Shown: positions 53,015 through 61,532 of the stretch, piece after piece
Numbering within the stretch: the first letter of the stretch is position 1
Layout of the letters: every line of letters starts with the position of its first letter
From: Streptomyces triculaminicus
GTDB lineage: Bacteria; Actinomycetota; Actinomycetes; Streptomycetales; Streptomycetaceae
Direction of reading: 5' to 3'
DNA length: 64,000 nt
Assembly (NCBI RefSeq): GCF_017349075.1
Contig: NZ_JAFMOF010000001.1
Coordinates: forward strand, 1,426,001 to 1,490,000
The notes under the pieces: model-generated
Seen by the model: the letters and a program-made list of their open reading frames with translations, nothing else
Databases searched by the model: none
What the model was told of the DNA's origin: nothing
Program-made: the position numbers and the translations under genes

Positions 53015-54696
53015 TCCGCCATCGCGGGCCCATCAGCGGCATCGCCGCGCTGCCCGACACCTACGTGGCCACGGCCGGCTACGACAACCAGGTCATCCTG
53101 TGGAACGCCGCGGACAAGCGCCCCCTCGCCCGCAGCCAGCACGACCACCTGGCCAACCAGGTGACGTTCAGCCCCGACGGCAAGTTCCTCGTCACCTCCT
53201 CCAGCGACTACACCGCGCGGCTGTGGTCGCTGCCCGACCTCAAGCTCCTCGCCGTCCTCGCGGACCACGAGGACGACGTGGAGATGTCGGTCTTCCACCC
53301 CTCGCAGCCCCTGATCGCCACCGCCTCGCGCGACCACAGGGTGCGGGTCTACGGCTTCGACGGCGCCCTGCGCACCACGTTCGAGGGCCACACCGCCGAC
53401 GTCATCTCCGTCGTCTGGGCCGGTGACGACGAGATCGTCTCCTCCAGCGACGACGGCACCATCAAGCGCTGGTCCCTGGCGTCCGGCTCCATGGTCGCCG
53501 ACATCGACCTGGGCGGCGTGGAGACCGACACCGTGGCCCTGGCCTCGAACGGCACGGTCTACGCCGGCAACGACGACGGCGAGATCGTCATCGTCACCGC
53601 CGACGGCACCAGCACCCGCCCCGCCCACGACGCCGGCATCAAGCGCCTGGTCTACAACGGCGCCCGCGAACTGCTGGTCAGCCTCAGCTACGACCGCACC
53701 CTGCGGGTGTGGGACACCGCCGCCGGGCTCGCCCCCGTGGCCTCCTCCTCGCTGCCCAGCGACGTCTGGCCGCGCTCCTGCGCCTTCCTCGACGACACCA
53801 CGCTCGTCTTCGCCACCTTCGGCTCGTCCTACGCCACGTACCGCATCGAGGACGAGAAGTGGGACCTGCGGGGCGTGGAGCCGACCCAGGGCGCCAACGC
53901 CGTCATCACGCACCAGGACACCACCCTGACCATCGGCGACGCCGGCATCCTGTGGCAGGACGGCGCCGAGCGCGCCCGCACCGGCAGCCTGTGCAACTTC
54001 CTGACCCCCGTGGGCGACCGCGTCGTCACCGGCGGCCAGATGGGCACCGTCTTCGACGCCTTCACCGGCGACGTCCTCCACCAGCACCGCTCCCCGCTCA
54101 ACTGCGGCGCGGCGTTCGTCCGCGACGGCCGCCCGCACGTGGTCGTCGGCACGTACACCGGCGAGGGCCTGGTCTTCTCGCTGACCGAGGCGGGCGAGTT
54201 CCGCCACGAGGCGACGCTGCCGCTGCACTCCAACGCGGTCAAGGGCGTCGCCGTCGCCGGCGACGTCATCTTCTCCGTGTGCGCCGACGCCGAGGCCGCC
54301 TGGTTCTCCACCGGCACGCTCACCGAGGTCGCGCGCGTCCCCGAGGCGCACGACCGCATCGCCAACGGCTGCGTGGGCTTCGCCGACGGCGAGTTCGCGA
54401 GCATCAGCCGCGACCTGAAGCTGCGGATCTGGACCGGTACCGAGGCCGAGGTGCTGGACACCCCGCACGACCACTCGATCAAGAGCGTGAGCGCCTCCAC
54501 GGACGGCCGTTTCATCGCCACCGGCGCCTACAACGGCCTCGTCGCCGTCTACGACCGCGAGGCCGCCGCCTGGACCACCGTGCTGCGCCCCACCACGGCC
54601 GGTATCTCGTCCCTGCACTACGACGCCGCCGAGCGCTGCTTCCTCGCCAGCTCCTACGACGGCGACGTCCACCGCATCACCCCGGGGCAGGCGTGA
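53011..54696 (+). CDS. WD40 beta-propeller protein (ToxC-like)
   Basis: 561 aa of WD40 repeats from end to end: TAGYDNQVILWNA, TSSSDYTARLWSL, TASRDHRVRVYGF, SSSDDGTIKRWSL, VSLSYDRTLRVWDT, SISRDLKLRIWTG and ATGAYNGLVAVYD, enough for two propellers. No signal peptide, so cytoplasmic. Toxoflavin gene sets also contain a WD-repeat protein of undefined role. Its start overlaps the GTP cyclohydrolase stop and its end overlaps the next start (GTGA), so it is made in step with them, perhaps as a scaffold. Confidence 0.88.
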   Translation: MIRHRGPISGIAALPDTYVATAGYDNQVILWNAADKRPLARSQHDHLANQVTFSPDGKFLVTSSSDYTARLWSLPDLKLLAVLADHEDDVEMSVFHPSQPLIATASRDHRVRVYGFDGALRTTFEGHTADVISVVWAGDDEIVSSSDDGTIKRWSLASGSMVADIDLGGVETDTVALASNGTVYAGNDDGEIVIVTADGTSTRPAHDAGIKRLVYNGARELLVSLSYDRTLRVWDTAAGLAPVASSSLPSDVWPRSCAFLDDTTLVFATFGSSYATYRIEDEKWDLRGVEPTQGANAVITHQDTTLTIGDAGILWQDGAERARTGSLCNFLTPVGDRVVTGGQMGTVFDAFTGDVLHQHRSPLNCGAAFVRDGRPHVVVGTYTGEGLVFSLTEAGEFRHEATLPLHSNAVKGVAVAGDVIFSVCADAEAAWFSTGTLTEVARVPEAHDRIANGCVGFADGEFASISRDLKLRIWTGTEAEVLDTPHDHSIKSVSASTDGRFIATGAYNGLVAVYDREAAAWTTVLRPTTAGISSLHYDAAERCFLASSYDGDVHRITPGQA

Positions 54697-55694
54697 GGAC
54701 CCAGGAGACGCCCCCGGCCACGCTGACGGCCAACCCCAACACCCTGGACGACCGGGAGGCGATGGGACTTCCCCGTTCCTTCGTCTCCCGGCTCGACCGG
54801 GCCGGGCTCGCCGGCGCCCACCGGGCGCTGGCCGGCCTCGGCCCCGACGAGCTGGCGGCCGCCGCCGAGTCGCCCGAGCGGCCGTTCGCCGAGCGCTACG
54901 CGGCCGGCACGCTGCTGGCCCTGCTCGGCGACCCCCGCATCCGTCCCCTCGACCCGGCCATGACCGACGTCCCGGCCGGCCGGATCCTCCTCGGCCTCGC
55001 CGAGGAGGACGTCGAGGCCGTGACCGCGGCCTGGCGCCACGTCGGCGTCCTGCCCGAGTGGATCGCCAAGGAGACCCCCCGGTACGAGGCGGACATCGCG
55101 GCCTTCCGCATCGCCCGCTACCCCGTCACCAACGCCGAGTACCGGCTCTTCGCGGAGGAGACCGGCACCCACTGGCTGCCCACCTCCTGGCAGTTCGGCG
55201 CCTACCCGGAGCATCTCGCCAACCACCCGGTGTGGACCGTGCCCCCGCAGGCGGCGGACGCCTACGCCCAGTGGCTCTCCGAGCGCACCGGGCGCGCCTT
55301 CCGGCTGCCCACCGAGGCCGAGTGGGAGTACGCGGCCTCCGGCGGCGACGGCCGCGCCTACCCCTGGGGCGAGGAGTTCCGCCCCGAGCTGTCCAACACC
55401 GTGGAGCAGGGACCGCTGACCACCACCCCGGTCGGCGTCTACCCCGGCGGCCGGGCCCCCTTCGGCAACGACGACATGGCGGGCAACGTCGAGGAGTACG
55501 TCGCCGACGCCTACGGCCCCTACCCCGGCGGCGAGCGGATCGACGACGACCTGCTGGTCGCCGAGGGCCCCTACCGCATCGCCCGCGGCGGCAGCTTCAC
55601 CCGCTTCGGGGACCTGGCCCGCTGCCGGCGCCGCCACGGCTGGTACCGCAAGCCCATCTACGCCATGGGCTTCCGACTCGCGGAGACACCATGA
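54693..55694 (+). CDS. FGE-sulfatase-fold (SUMF1/EgtB-like) protein, ToxD-like
   Basis: 333 aa. An N-terminal helical part, then the formylglycine-generating-enzyme fold: FRIARYPVTNAEYRLFAEETGTHWLPTSW, RLPTEAEWEYAASGGDGRAYPWGEEF, NDDMAGNVEEYVADAYGPY and RGGSFTRFGDLARCRRRHGWYRKPIYAMGFRLAE. The two copper-binding cysteines of true FGE are absent (SFTR in place of SFLC), so it is not a sulfatase activator. Non-haem EgtB-type oxidation or a binding role are alternatives. Toxoflavin clusters carry a protein of this fold. GTG 54693 overlaps the WD40 stop. Confidence 0.85.
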   Translation: MRTQETPPATLTANPNTLDDREAMGLPRSFVSRLDRAGLAGAHRALAGLGPDELAAAAESPERPFAERYAAGTLLALLGDPRIRPLDPAMTDVPAGRILLGLAEEDVEAVTAAWRHVGVLPEWIAKETPRYEADIAAFRIARYPVTNAEYRLFAEETGTHWLPTSWQFGAYPEHLANHPVWTVPPQAADAYAQWLSERTGRAFRLPTEAEWEYAASGGDGRAYPWGEEFRPELSNTVEQGPLTTTPVGVYPGGRAPFGNDDMAGNVEEYVADAYGPYPGGERIDDDLLVAEGPYRIARGGSFTRFGDLARCRRRHGWYRKPIYAMGFRLAETP

Positions 55695-55802
55695 CCCCCA
55701 CCCCCGGCCCCACCGCCACCCCCCCCGGAGGCCCTCGAGGCGCCCTTCTCCCTCGAGGCGCCCGTCTCCCTCGACGGCCGGACCGGGGCCGGCGCACAGC
55801 CC

Positions 55803-56792
55803 GTGGACGCCGTGGACTACGCGGCCCTGGAGCGGCGCCACCCGGCGTACGGACGCTTCGCCGCCCGCCTGGGGAACACCCCGCTGACCGAGGTGCCCGG
55901 CCCGGACGGCGGCGCGACCGTCCTCGCCAAGTGCGAGTGGGAGAACCCCGTCGGCTCCATCAAGGACCGGGTCGCCTACGCCCTGCTGGGCAGCGCCCTG
56001 CACCGGCACGGCGACCGCCCGCTCGAGGAACTGCGCGTCCTGGAGTACTCCGGCGGCAACCTCGCCAAGGCCCTGTCCCACCTCTGCGCGGAGCTGGGCG
56101 TCACCGCGCGCTTCGTACTGTCCTCGGCCAGCCCGCGCAGCCTCCTGGACGTCCTCGCCGAGCGCGGCGCCCAGGTCGACCTCGTCGACAAGGAGCGCGG
56201 CTTCCTCGACGTCGTCCGTACCGCGCTGGACATCGCCGCCGCGGACAGCGGCTGGACGCTGCTCTACCAGCACCGCAACACCGCCAACCTGCTGCTGCAG
56301 GAACGCACCACCGGCGCGGAGATCGTCCGGCAGCTGGGCGAACTCCCGGGCGTGCCCCGGGCGGACGCCTGGGTGGCCTCCATCGGCACCGGCGGAACGC
56401 TCGTGGGCGTCCTGCGCGCCCTGCGCGGCGCCTTCCCCGGGGTGCGGGCCGTGGGCGTCACCCCCGAGGAGCTGCCCTACGGCAGCGACCGGCCGCCCAA
56501 CGGGCTGCCGAAGTACGGCGGTTCCGGCGGCATGGGGCACGGCATCCGGCAGCCCTTCGTCACGCTGCACGACGACGAGATCGAGCACCGGACCGTCTCC
56601 TACCCCCGCGCCCTCGAGGGCATGGCGGAGTTCCACGACCTCACCGGCGTCCGCATCGGCAGCTCGGCCGCCGCCAACTGGCTGACGGCCAGGGCGGTCG
56701 CGGCGACGCTGCCGCCGTCCGCCACGGTCGTCACCGTGCTCCCCGACGCCGGAACGCCCGAGGAGTGGGAGCGGATAGGCAGGGGTGAGTGA
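55803..56792 (+). CDS. Cysteine-synthase-like PLP enzyme (OASS fold)
   Basis: 329 aa from GTG 55803. PLP fold type II: LGNTPLTEVPG, Schiff-base lysine in WENPVGSIKDRVAYAL, substrate loop EYSGGNLAKALSHL, phosphate-binding GTGGTLVGVLRAL. It should replace the acetyl group of O-acetylserine with a nucleophile. Gly-Asn-Leu replaces the usual TSGNTG of cysteine synthases, so the nucleophile may differ from sulfide. An ATG at 55691 overlaps the previous stop in the 4-nt pattern of this operon but is one base out of frame: C8 at 55719-55726 would need to be C7. The intended start is then 55691. Confidence 0.85.
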   Translation: MDAVDYAALERRHPAYGRFAARLGNTPLTEVPGPDGGATVLAKCEWENPVGSIKDRVAYALLGSALHRHGDRPLEELRVLEYSGGNLAKALSHLCAELGVTARFVLSSASPRSLLDVLAERGAQVDLVDKERGFLDVVRTALDIAAADSGWTLLYQHRNTANLLLQERTTGAEIVRQLGELPGVPRADAWVASIGTGGTLVGVLRALRGAFPGVRAVGVTPEELPYGSDRPPNGLPKYGGSGGMGHGIRQPFVTLHDDEIEHRTVSYPRALEGMAEFHDLTGVRIGSSAAANWLTARAVAATLPPSATVVTVLPDAGTPEEWERIGRGE

Positions 56793-56793
56793 C

Positions 56794-58077
56794 ATGGCGC
56801 ATCTGGTGCTCGTCGAGACCACCCCCACCGCCGGCTTCAAGATCGTCCAGGAGGCCGTCGCGCTCGGCCACGAGGTGACCTTCGTCGCCGAGTCCCTGGA
56901 CCCCTACCTCGCCGCCGAGGGCGGCGAGGAGGCCGTACGGACGCCCACCCGGATCCGTACCGGGATCACCACCGCCGACCCCGGCAGCCTGCGCGAGGAG
57001 CTCGAGCGGCTCCACCGCGAACACCCCGTGCACGGTCTGCTCGCCCTCAGCGAGGGCCACCTCCCCGCCATCGCGGAGGCCGCCCACGCCCTCGGCCTGC
57101 CGTTCGAGTCGCCGGAGACGACCAAGCGGCTGCGCAACAAGCACGAGGTGCGGCTCCTCCTCGACGACGCCGGGGTGCCCCAGCCCGCGTTCCGCCAGGC
57201 GCTGACCGCCGAGGAGGCCGTGGCGGCCGCCGAGGAGCTGGGCTACCCGGTGGTGGTCAAGCCGGCCGACGGCTTCGGCTCCGTCCGCGTCGGCGTGGCC
57301 GAGACCGCCGGCGAGGTCGCCGAGCTCGCCGAGGCCGTCCTCGCCACCCGCGTCTACGGCCGCGGCATCACCGGCATCGGCGTGGTGCTGCTGGAGCGCT
57401 ACGTCCCCGGCCCCGTGGTCAGCTGCGAGATGCTCACCGTCGACGGCGCCCACCACCCGTACGGCTGCGTGGACAAGATGCTCAGCCCGCCGCCCTACCC
57501 CGTGGAGCTGGGCGGCTGCTTCCCCGCCGAACTCCCCGACGACGTACGGGACGCGGTCGTGGACGTCTGCGCCCGGGCGCTGGACGCCGCCGGAGTGCGG
57601 CGGGGGCACACCCACACCGAGGTGGTGCTGGGCCCCGAAGGGCCGGCGATCATCGAGATCAACGGCCGGCTCATCGGCGGCTACGTGCCCACGATGATGA
57701 ATCACGTCCTCGGCCGGAACGTCTACCACGACGTCATCGACCTCGCCCTGGGCGGCAGCCCCCGCCCCTCCGCGGCGCACGGCGTGGGCTGCATCCGCGC
57801 CCTGACCGCCCCGGCCGCCGGCGTGCTCGCCGGCATCGGCGCCGACGCCGCCCGGCGCGGCCCCGGCGTCGCCGAGGTCATGCTGCACGCCCGCCCCGGC
57901 CGGCGGGTGCGGCCCGCCCGGGACAACTTCGACCGGCTCGGCTTCCTCATCACCACGGGCGCCACCGCGCCTGAGGCCCGGGCGGCCGCCGAGGCGGCGC
58001 ACGACCGGGTGGAGGTGCGCGTGACGCCCGAGCCCGAGGGGCGGGAGCCGGAGGCGCCGGAGGGGGTGGTGGCGTGA
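56794..58077 (+). CDS. ATP-grasp ligase
   Basis: 427 aa. ATP-grasp fold: TTKRLRNKHEVRLLLDDAGVPQPAFR, YPVVVKPADGFGSVRVGVAET (nucleotide lysine), LLERYVPGPVVSCEML and the metal-binding GPAIIEINGRLIGGYVP. It forms an amide or similar bond from a carboxylate activated as acyl phosphate. Relatives are peptide or amino-acid ligases of natural products, such as the D-cycloserine enzyme DcsG. ATG 56794 is preferred to GTG 56785 because GGGG stands about 10 nt before it. Overlaps the next gene by 4 nt. Confidence 0.87.
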   Translation: MAHLVLVETTPTAGFKIVQEAVALGHEVTFVAESLDPYLAAEGGEEAVRTPTRIRTGITTADPGSLREELERLHREHPVHGLLALSEGHLPAIAEAAHALGLPFESPETTKRLRNKHEVRLLLDDAGVPQPAFRQALTAEEAVAAAEELGYPVVVKPADGFGSVRVGVAETAGEVAELAEAVLATRVYGRGITGIGVVLLERYVPGPVVSCEMLTVDGAHHPYGCVDKMLSPPPYPVELGGCFPAELPDDVRDAVVDVCARALDAAGVRRGHTHTEVVLGPEGPAIIEINGRLIGGYVPTMMNHVLGRNVYHDVIDLALGGSPRPSAAHGVGCIRALTAPAAGVLAGIGADAARRGPGVAEVMLHARPGRRVRPARDNFDRLGFLITTGATAPEARAAAEAAHDRVEVRVTPEPEGREPEAPEGVVA

Positions 58078-58676
58078 TGCGCGCCCTGTGTGTCGTCGGC
58101 AGCCCCAGCCCGCACTCCCACACCAGGGCGCTGGTGCTGCACATCGCCGCCCTCCTGGAACGGCGCGGCTTCACGGTCACCCTGGCCGACCTGGCCGAGC
58201 GGGAACTCCCGCACAGCCGCCCCGAGCACTACTGGAGCGGCGAGCCCCATCCCGTACCCGCCGCACGCGAGTTCGTGGCGGCGGCGCGCGACTGCGACGC
58301 GGTGGTGCTCGGCACGCCCGTGTACCACGCGGGCTACTCGGGGCTGCTGAAGAACGCCCTGGACCTGCTGCCGTACGACGCCTTCGACGGCAAGGCCGTC
58401 GGCCTGGCCGCCAACGCCGGCGGGCCGCGCGGCAGCGCCGGCGCCTGCGAGCAACTGCGGCAGGTGGTCAAGGCGCTGGGCGGCTGGCCCGTACCGGCCC
58501 AGGTCAGCACGGTCGCCGCCGACTTCGCCCCGGGCGCCGACGAGCGGCCCGCGCTCGACGCGAGCGGCCCCCTCCACGACCGGTGCGCCGGCATGGCCGA
58601 CCAGCTGGCCGCCTTCACCCGGGCCATGCGCAAGGGCACCGCGGGGACCGAGGGGACCGAGGGGGCCGTCGCGTGA
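58074..58676 (+). CDS. NAD(P)H-dependent FMN reductase-like flavoprotein
   Basis: 200 aa flavodoxin-like fold. The FMN phosphate loop is VVGSPSPHSHTRAL at about 7-20, and LGTPVYHAGYSGLLKNALDLLPYDAFDGKAVGLAANAG is the family core. It reduces FMN or a quinone-like substrate with NAD(P)H. In this operon it might serve oxygenation, N-N bond chemistry, or reduction of a pyrimidine. GTG/ATG pair at 58074/58077; overlaps both neighbours by 4 nt. Confidence 0.87.
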   Translation: MMRALCVVGSPSPHSHTRALVLHIAALLERRGFTVTLADLAERELPHSRPEHYWSGEPHPVPAAREFVAAARDCDAVVLGTPVYHAGYSGLLKNALDLLPYDAFDGKAVGLAANAGGPRGSAGACEQLRQVVKALGGWPVPAQVSTVAADFAPGADERPALDASGPLHDRCAGMADQLAAFTRAMRKGTAGTEGTEGAVA

Positions 58677-59302
58677 GCGCCGCCCGCGAGCCGGGCCGTA
58701 CGGCGGCTCGCACGGTCCGCCGCATGCGCGAGGACCTGCGCGTCGTCGTCGAACGCGACCCGGCCGTCCGCAGCCGGGGCGAGGCCCTGCTCGCCCCGCA
58801 CCTGCCGGCGCTGTGGCTGCACCGGATCGCCTCCGGCCTCTACCGGCGCGGCCACCGGGTGACCGCCAGGGTGCTGTCGCTGATCGGAAGGTTCCTCTCC
58901 GGCGGCGTCGACATCCACCCCGGCGCCCAGGTCGGGCGGCGGCTGTTCATCGACCACGGCGCGGCCGTCGTGATCGGCGAGGACGCCGTCATCGGCGACG
59001 ACGTGACGCTGTACCACCAGGTCACCATCGGCGCCCTGGGCTGGTGGCGGGACCGGCGCAGGCCGCCGGGGGAGCGGCGGCACCCGACGATCGGCGACCG
59101 CGTCGTGGTCGGCGCCAACGCCTCCGTCCTGGGGCCCGTGCGCGTCGGCGACGACAGCCTGGTCGGCGCCCACTCCCTGGTCACGAGCGATGTGCCGGCC
59201 GGGGGCCGGGTGTGGGCCCCCAAGAGCCACATCCAGCAGAAGGAGAGACCCGTCGTCGTGCCGACGGGAGCCGAAGCGACAACGGAGAAGAGAAGCGCGT
59301 GA
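58673..59302 (+). CDS. Serine O-acetyltransferase (CysE-like)
   Basis: 209 aa. C-terminal left-handed beta-helix with hexapeptide repeats: VDIHPGAQVGRRLFIDHGAAVVIGEDAVIGDDVTLYHQVTIGALGWWRDRRRPPGERRHPTIGDRVVVGANASVLGPVRVGDDSLVGAHSLV. Catalytic histidines are in FIDHG and YHQVTIG. It makes O-acetylserine from serine and acetyl-CoA, the substrate of the OASS-like enzyme of the same operon. GTG 58673 overlaps the FMN reductase stop. Confidence 0.9.
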   Translation: MSAAREPGRTAARTVRRMREDLRVVVERDPAVRSRGEALLAPHLPALWLHRIASGLYRRGHRVTARVLSLIGRFLSGGVDIHPGAQVGRRLFIDHGAAVVIGEDAVIGDDVTLYHQVTIGALGWWRDRRRPPGERRHPTIGDRVVVGANASVLGPVRVGDDSLVGAHSLVTSDVPAGGRVWAPKSHIQQKERPVVVPTGAEATTEKRSA

Positions 59303-59970
59303 CGAGCAGCAGCACAGACGCCCCCGGCGGCGACGCCGCCGTGGCCCCCGGCTACCGCCGCCTCCTGCGGGAGTCCTTCAGCCGGCGCTACGAGGACGGC
59401 GCGGACTCCTGGAGCGAGGAACCCGCCATGCGGCTGCTGGTGCCCCTGCTCACCGACGGGCTCGCGCCGGGCAGCCGCGTGATCGACATCGGCGCGGGCC
59501 GCGGCCGGGACGCCGAGGCGCTCCTCGCCGCGGGACACCGGGTCACCGTCGTCGACCTCGTGCGCCTTCCCGACTGGGACGACCTCGCCGAACGCTGGGG
59601 CGACCAGGTCGAGTTCGCGGTCGGGAACTTCACCGAACTCGACGGCCACACCGGCTTCGACGCCGCGGTCGACAACGGCGTCCTCCACCACCAGGACCCC
59701 GCCGACTACCCCGCGTACCTCGCGGGCGTACGCCGCCGCCTGCGCCCCGGCGGAACGCTGGCCATCAGCCTGTTCACCACCGCCGAGGAGCTCGACGAAG
59801 GCGTCCTGAACCGCGCCGACGACGGCCGTCTGTCGCGCTGGTTCAACGAGCGGGAGGCGGCCGAGCTGCTGTCCGGCGCCGGTTTCGCGGTGACGGCGAC
59901 GCGCCTGGTGCGCAGGGAACTTCCGGGCCTCGCCTATCTGCTGGTGCTGGCCCGGCGTATCGATGTCTGA
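59299..59970 (+). CDS. Class I SAM-dependent methyltransferase (ToxA-like role)
   Basis: 223 aa. Rossmann methyltransferase with motif I VIDIGAGRGRDAEALLAAGHRV, motif II VEFAVGNFTELDG, motif III FDAAVDNGVLHHQ and a RLRPGGTLAISLF strand. It methylates a small molecule. In toxoflavin pathways ToxA places two N-methyl groups on the azapteridine; the operon context makes that the best guess, but substrate residues cannot be judged by eye. GTG 59299 overlaps the acetyltransferase stop by 4 nt. Confidence 0.85.
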   Translation: MTSSSTDAPGGDAAVAPGYRRLLRESFSRRYEDGADSWSEEPAMRLLVPLLTDGLAPGSRVIDIGAGRGRDAEALLAAGHRVTVVDLVRLPDWDDLAERWGDQVEFAVGNFTELDGHTGFDAAVDNGVLHHQDPADYPAYLAGVRRRLRPGGTLAISLFTTAEELDEGVLNRADDGRLSRWFNEREAAELLSGAGFAVTATRLVRRELPGLAYLLVLARRIDV

Positions 59971-59985
59971 GGACTGGCACAACGC

Positions 59986-61323
59986 ATGAATGCTTCACCT
60001 GACTCACCTGACTCACCTGACTCACCTGGTTCACCTGATGCGCCTGATGCGCCGAAGGGGCGCGGCACCGCCACGTCCGACGCCCCGGCCGCCGCATCCG
60101 GAAAGGCCGCGGGCGGCGGGATGTTCGCCTCCCTGCGGGTGCGGAACTACCGCCTCTTCTTCATCGGGCAGTTCCTTTCCAACTCCGGCACCTGGATGCA
60201 GTTCGTCGCCCAGGACTGGCTGGTGTTCGACCTGACCGGCAGCACGTTCGCGGTCGGCGTCACCACCGCCCTGCAGTTCCTTCCCGTGCTGCTCTTCGGC
60301 CTCTTCGGAGGAGTGGTCGCCGACCGCTACCCCAAGCGCCGGATCCTGCTCACCACCCAGAGCGCGATGGGCGTCTTCGCCGCGCTGCTGGCGGTGCTGA
60401 CGCTGACCGACGCCGTCACGGTCGCCCACGTCTACGGCTTCGCGTTCCTGCTCGGCCTGATGAACACCTTCACCAATCCCGCGATCCAGACGTTCGTCGT
60501 GGAAATGGTCGGCCCGGAGCGGGTGGGCAACGCCGTCAGTCTGGGCGCGGTCAACTTCCAGAGCGCCCGGCTGCTCGGCCCGGCCGCCGCCGGCCCGCTG
60601 ATCGCGGTGATCGGCAGCGGCTGGGCCTTCGCGGTCAACGCGCTGTCGTACGTCGCCGTGATCGTCTCCCTGCTGGCCGTACGCACCGCCGACCTGCTCC
60701 CCTCCCGCCCGCAGCCGCGCGAGAAGGGACAGATCCGGGCCGGCCTGCGCCACGTCCGGGAACACCCCAAGCTGCTGTGGCCCATCCTGCTCGTGGGATT
60801 CGTCTGCACCTTCGGCTTCAACTTCCCGACCCTGCTGTCGGGCTTCACCTACAACGTCTTCCACGGCGGCGCGAAGGAATACGGCTGGCTGACCACCGCG
60901 GTCGGCGTCGGCGCCCTCGGCGGCGCCCTGCTGTCGGCCCGCCGGCGCAGCGGCCGGCCCTGGCTCCTCGTCGCCACCGCGGCCGGCTTCGGCGCCCTGG
61001 AGATGGCGAGCTCGCTGGCCCCCCGGCTGTGGGTGTTCGGCCTCGTGCTGGTGCTCGTCGGCCTGCTCAGCGTCGTCTTCAGCACCATGGCCAATTCGCT
61101 GGTGCAACTGGCGACCGACCCCGCGATGCGCGGCCGCGTCATGGGCCTGTACATGCTCGTCTACACGGGCGGCACCCCGATCGGCGGCCCCGTGGTCGGC
61201 TGGGTCGTCGAACACTACGGCGCCAGGTCCGGCATCCTCGCCTGCGGCGCGGTGGCGACCCTGGCCGCCGCGGTATTCGCCCTCGCCCTGACGCGCCGCG
61301 GCCCGCGCCCCGCCACGCCGTAG
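59986..61323 (+). CDS. MFS exporter (EntS/DHA3-like)
   Basis: 445 aa, 12 helices. RNYRLFFIGQFLSNSGTWMQFVAQDWLVFDLTGS is the typical DHA3/EntS TM1, with motif A GVVADRYPKRRILL. It should export the product of the operon. The first 35 residues are a Ser/Pro/Asp repeat (SPDSPDSPDSPG...) encoded by a 9-bp tandem repeat at 59995-60048. Last gene of the operon, 15 nt after the methyltransferase. Confidence 0.88.
   Translation: MNASPDSPDSPDSPGSPDAPDAPKGRGTATSDAPAAASGKAAGGGMFASLRVRNYRLFFIGQFLSNSGTWMQFVAQDWLVFDLTGSTFAVGVTTALQFLPVLLFGLFGGVVADRYPKRRILLTTQSAMGVFAALLAVLTLTDAVTVAHVYGFAFLLGLMNTFTNPAIQTFVVEMVGPERVGNAVSLGAVNFQSARLLGPAAAGPLIAVIGSGWAFAVNALSYVAVIVSLLAVRTADLLPSRPQPREKGQIRAGLRHVREHPKLLWPILLVGFVCTFGFNFPTLLSGFTYNVFHGGAKEYGWLTTAVGVGALGGALLSARRRSGRPWLLVATAAGFGALEMASSLAPRLWVFGLVLVLVGLLSVVFSTMANSLVQLATDPAMRGRVMGLYMLVYTGGTPIGGPVVGWVVEHYGARSGILACGAVATLAAAVFALALTRRGPRPATP
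59995..60048 (+). repeat. 9-bp tandem repeat in the exporter gene
   Basis: Six units of TCACCTGAC type (three exact, then TCACCTGGT, TCACCTGAT, GCGCCTGAT) encode SPD/SPG/SPD/APD at the N-terminus of the MFS exporter. Changes in copy number would keep the frame. Confidence 0.9.
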
Positions 61324-61532
61324 GTCAGGAGCGCCGGCCGGGGCGCCGCCCCCAGTGAACCTCCCGCCTGGCAAAGGGCGTTGCGCGCCCGCTCGGCGAA
61401 GCCCGTGAAAGGTGCCGTGACCTCGTACTCCCGCCCGATTGTCAGTGGTGGGTGCGACGCTTTCCGTGAAGTCGGCTCACTACGACGGATCTTGGGGATC
61501 CCGGCGAGGGATCCCGACGGAGGGGGTGGGAC

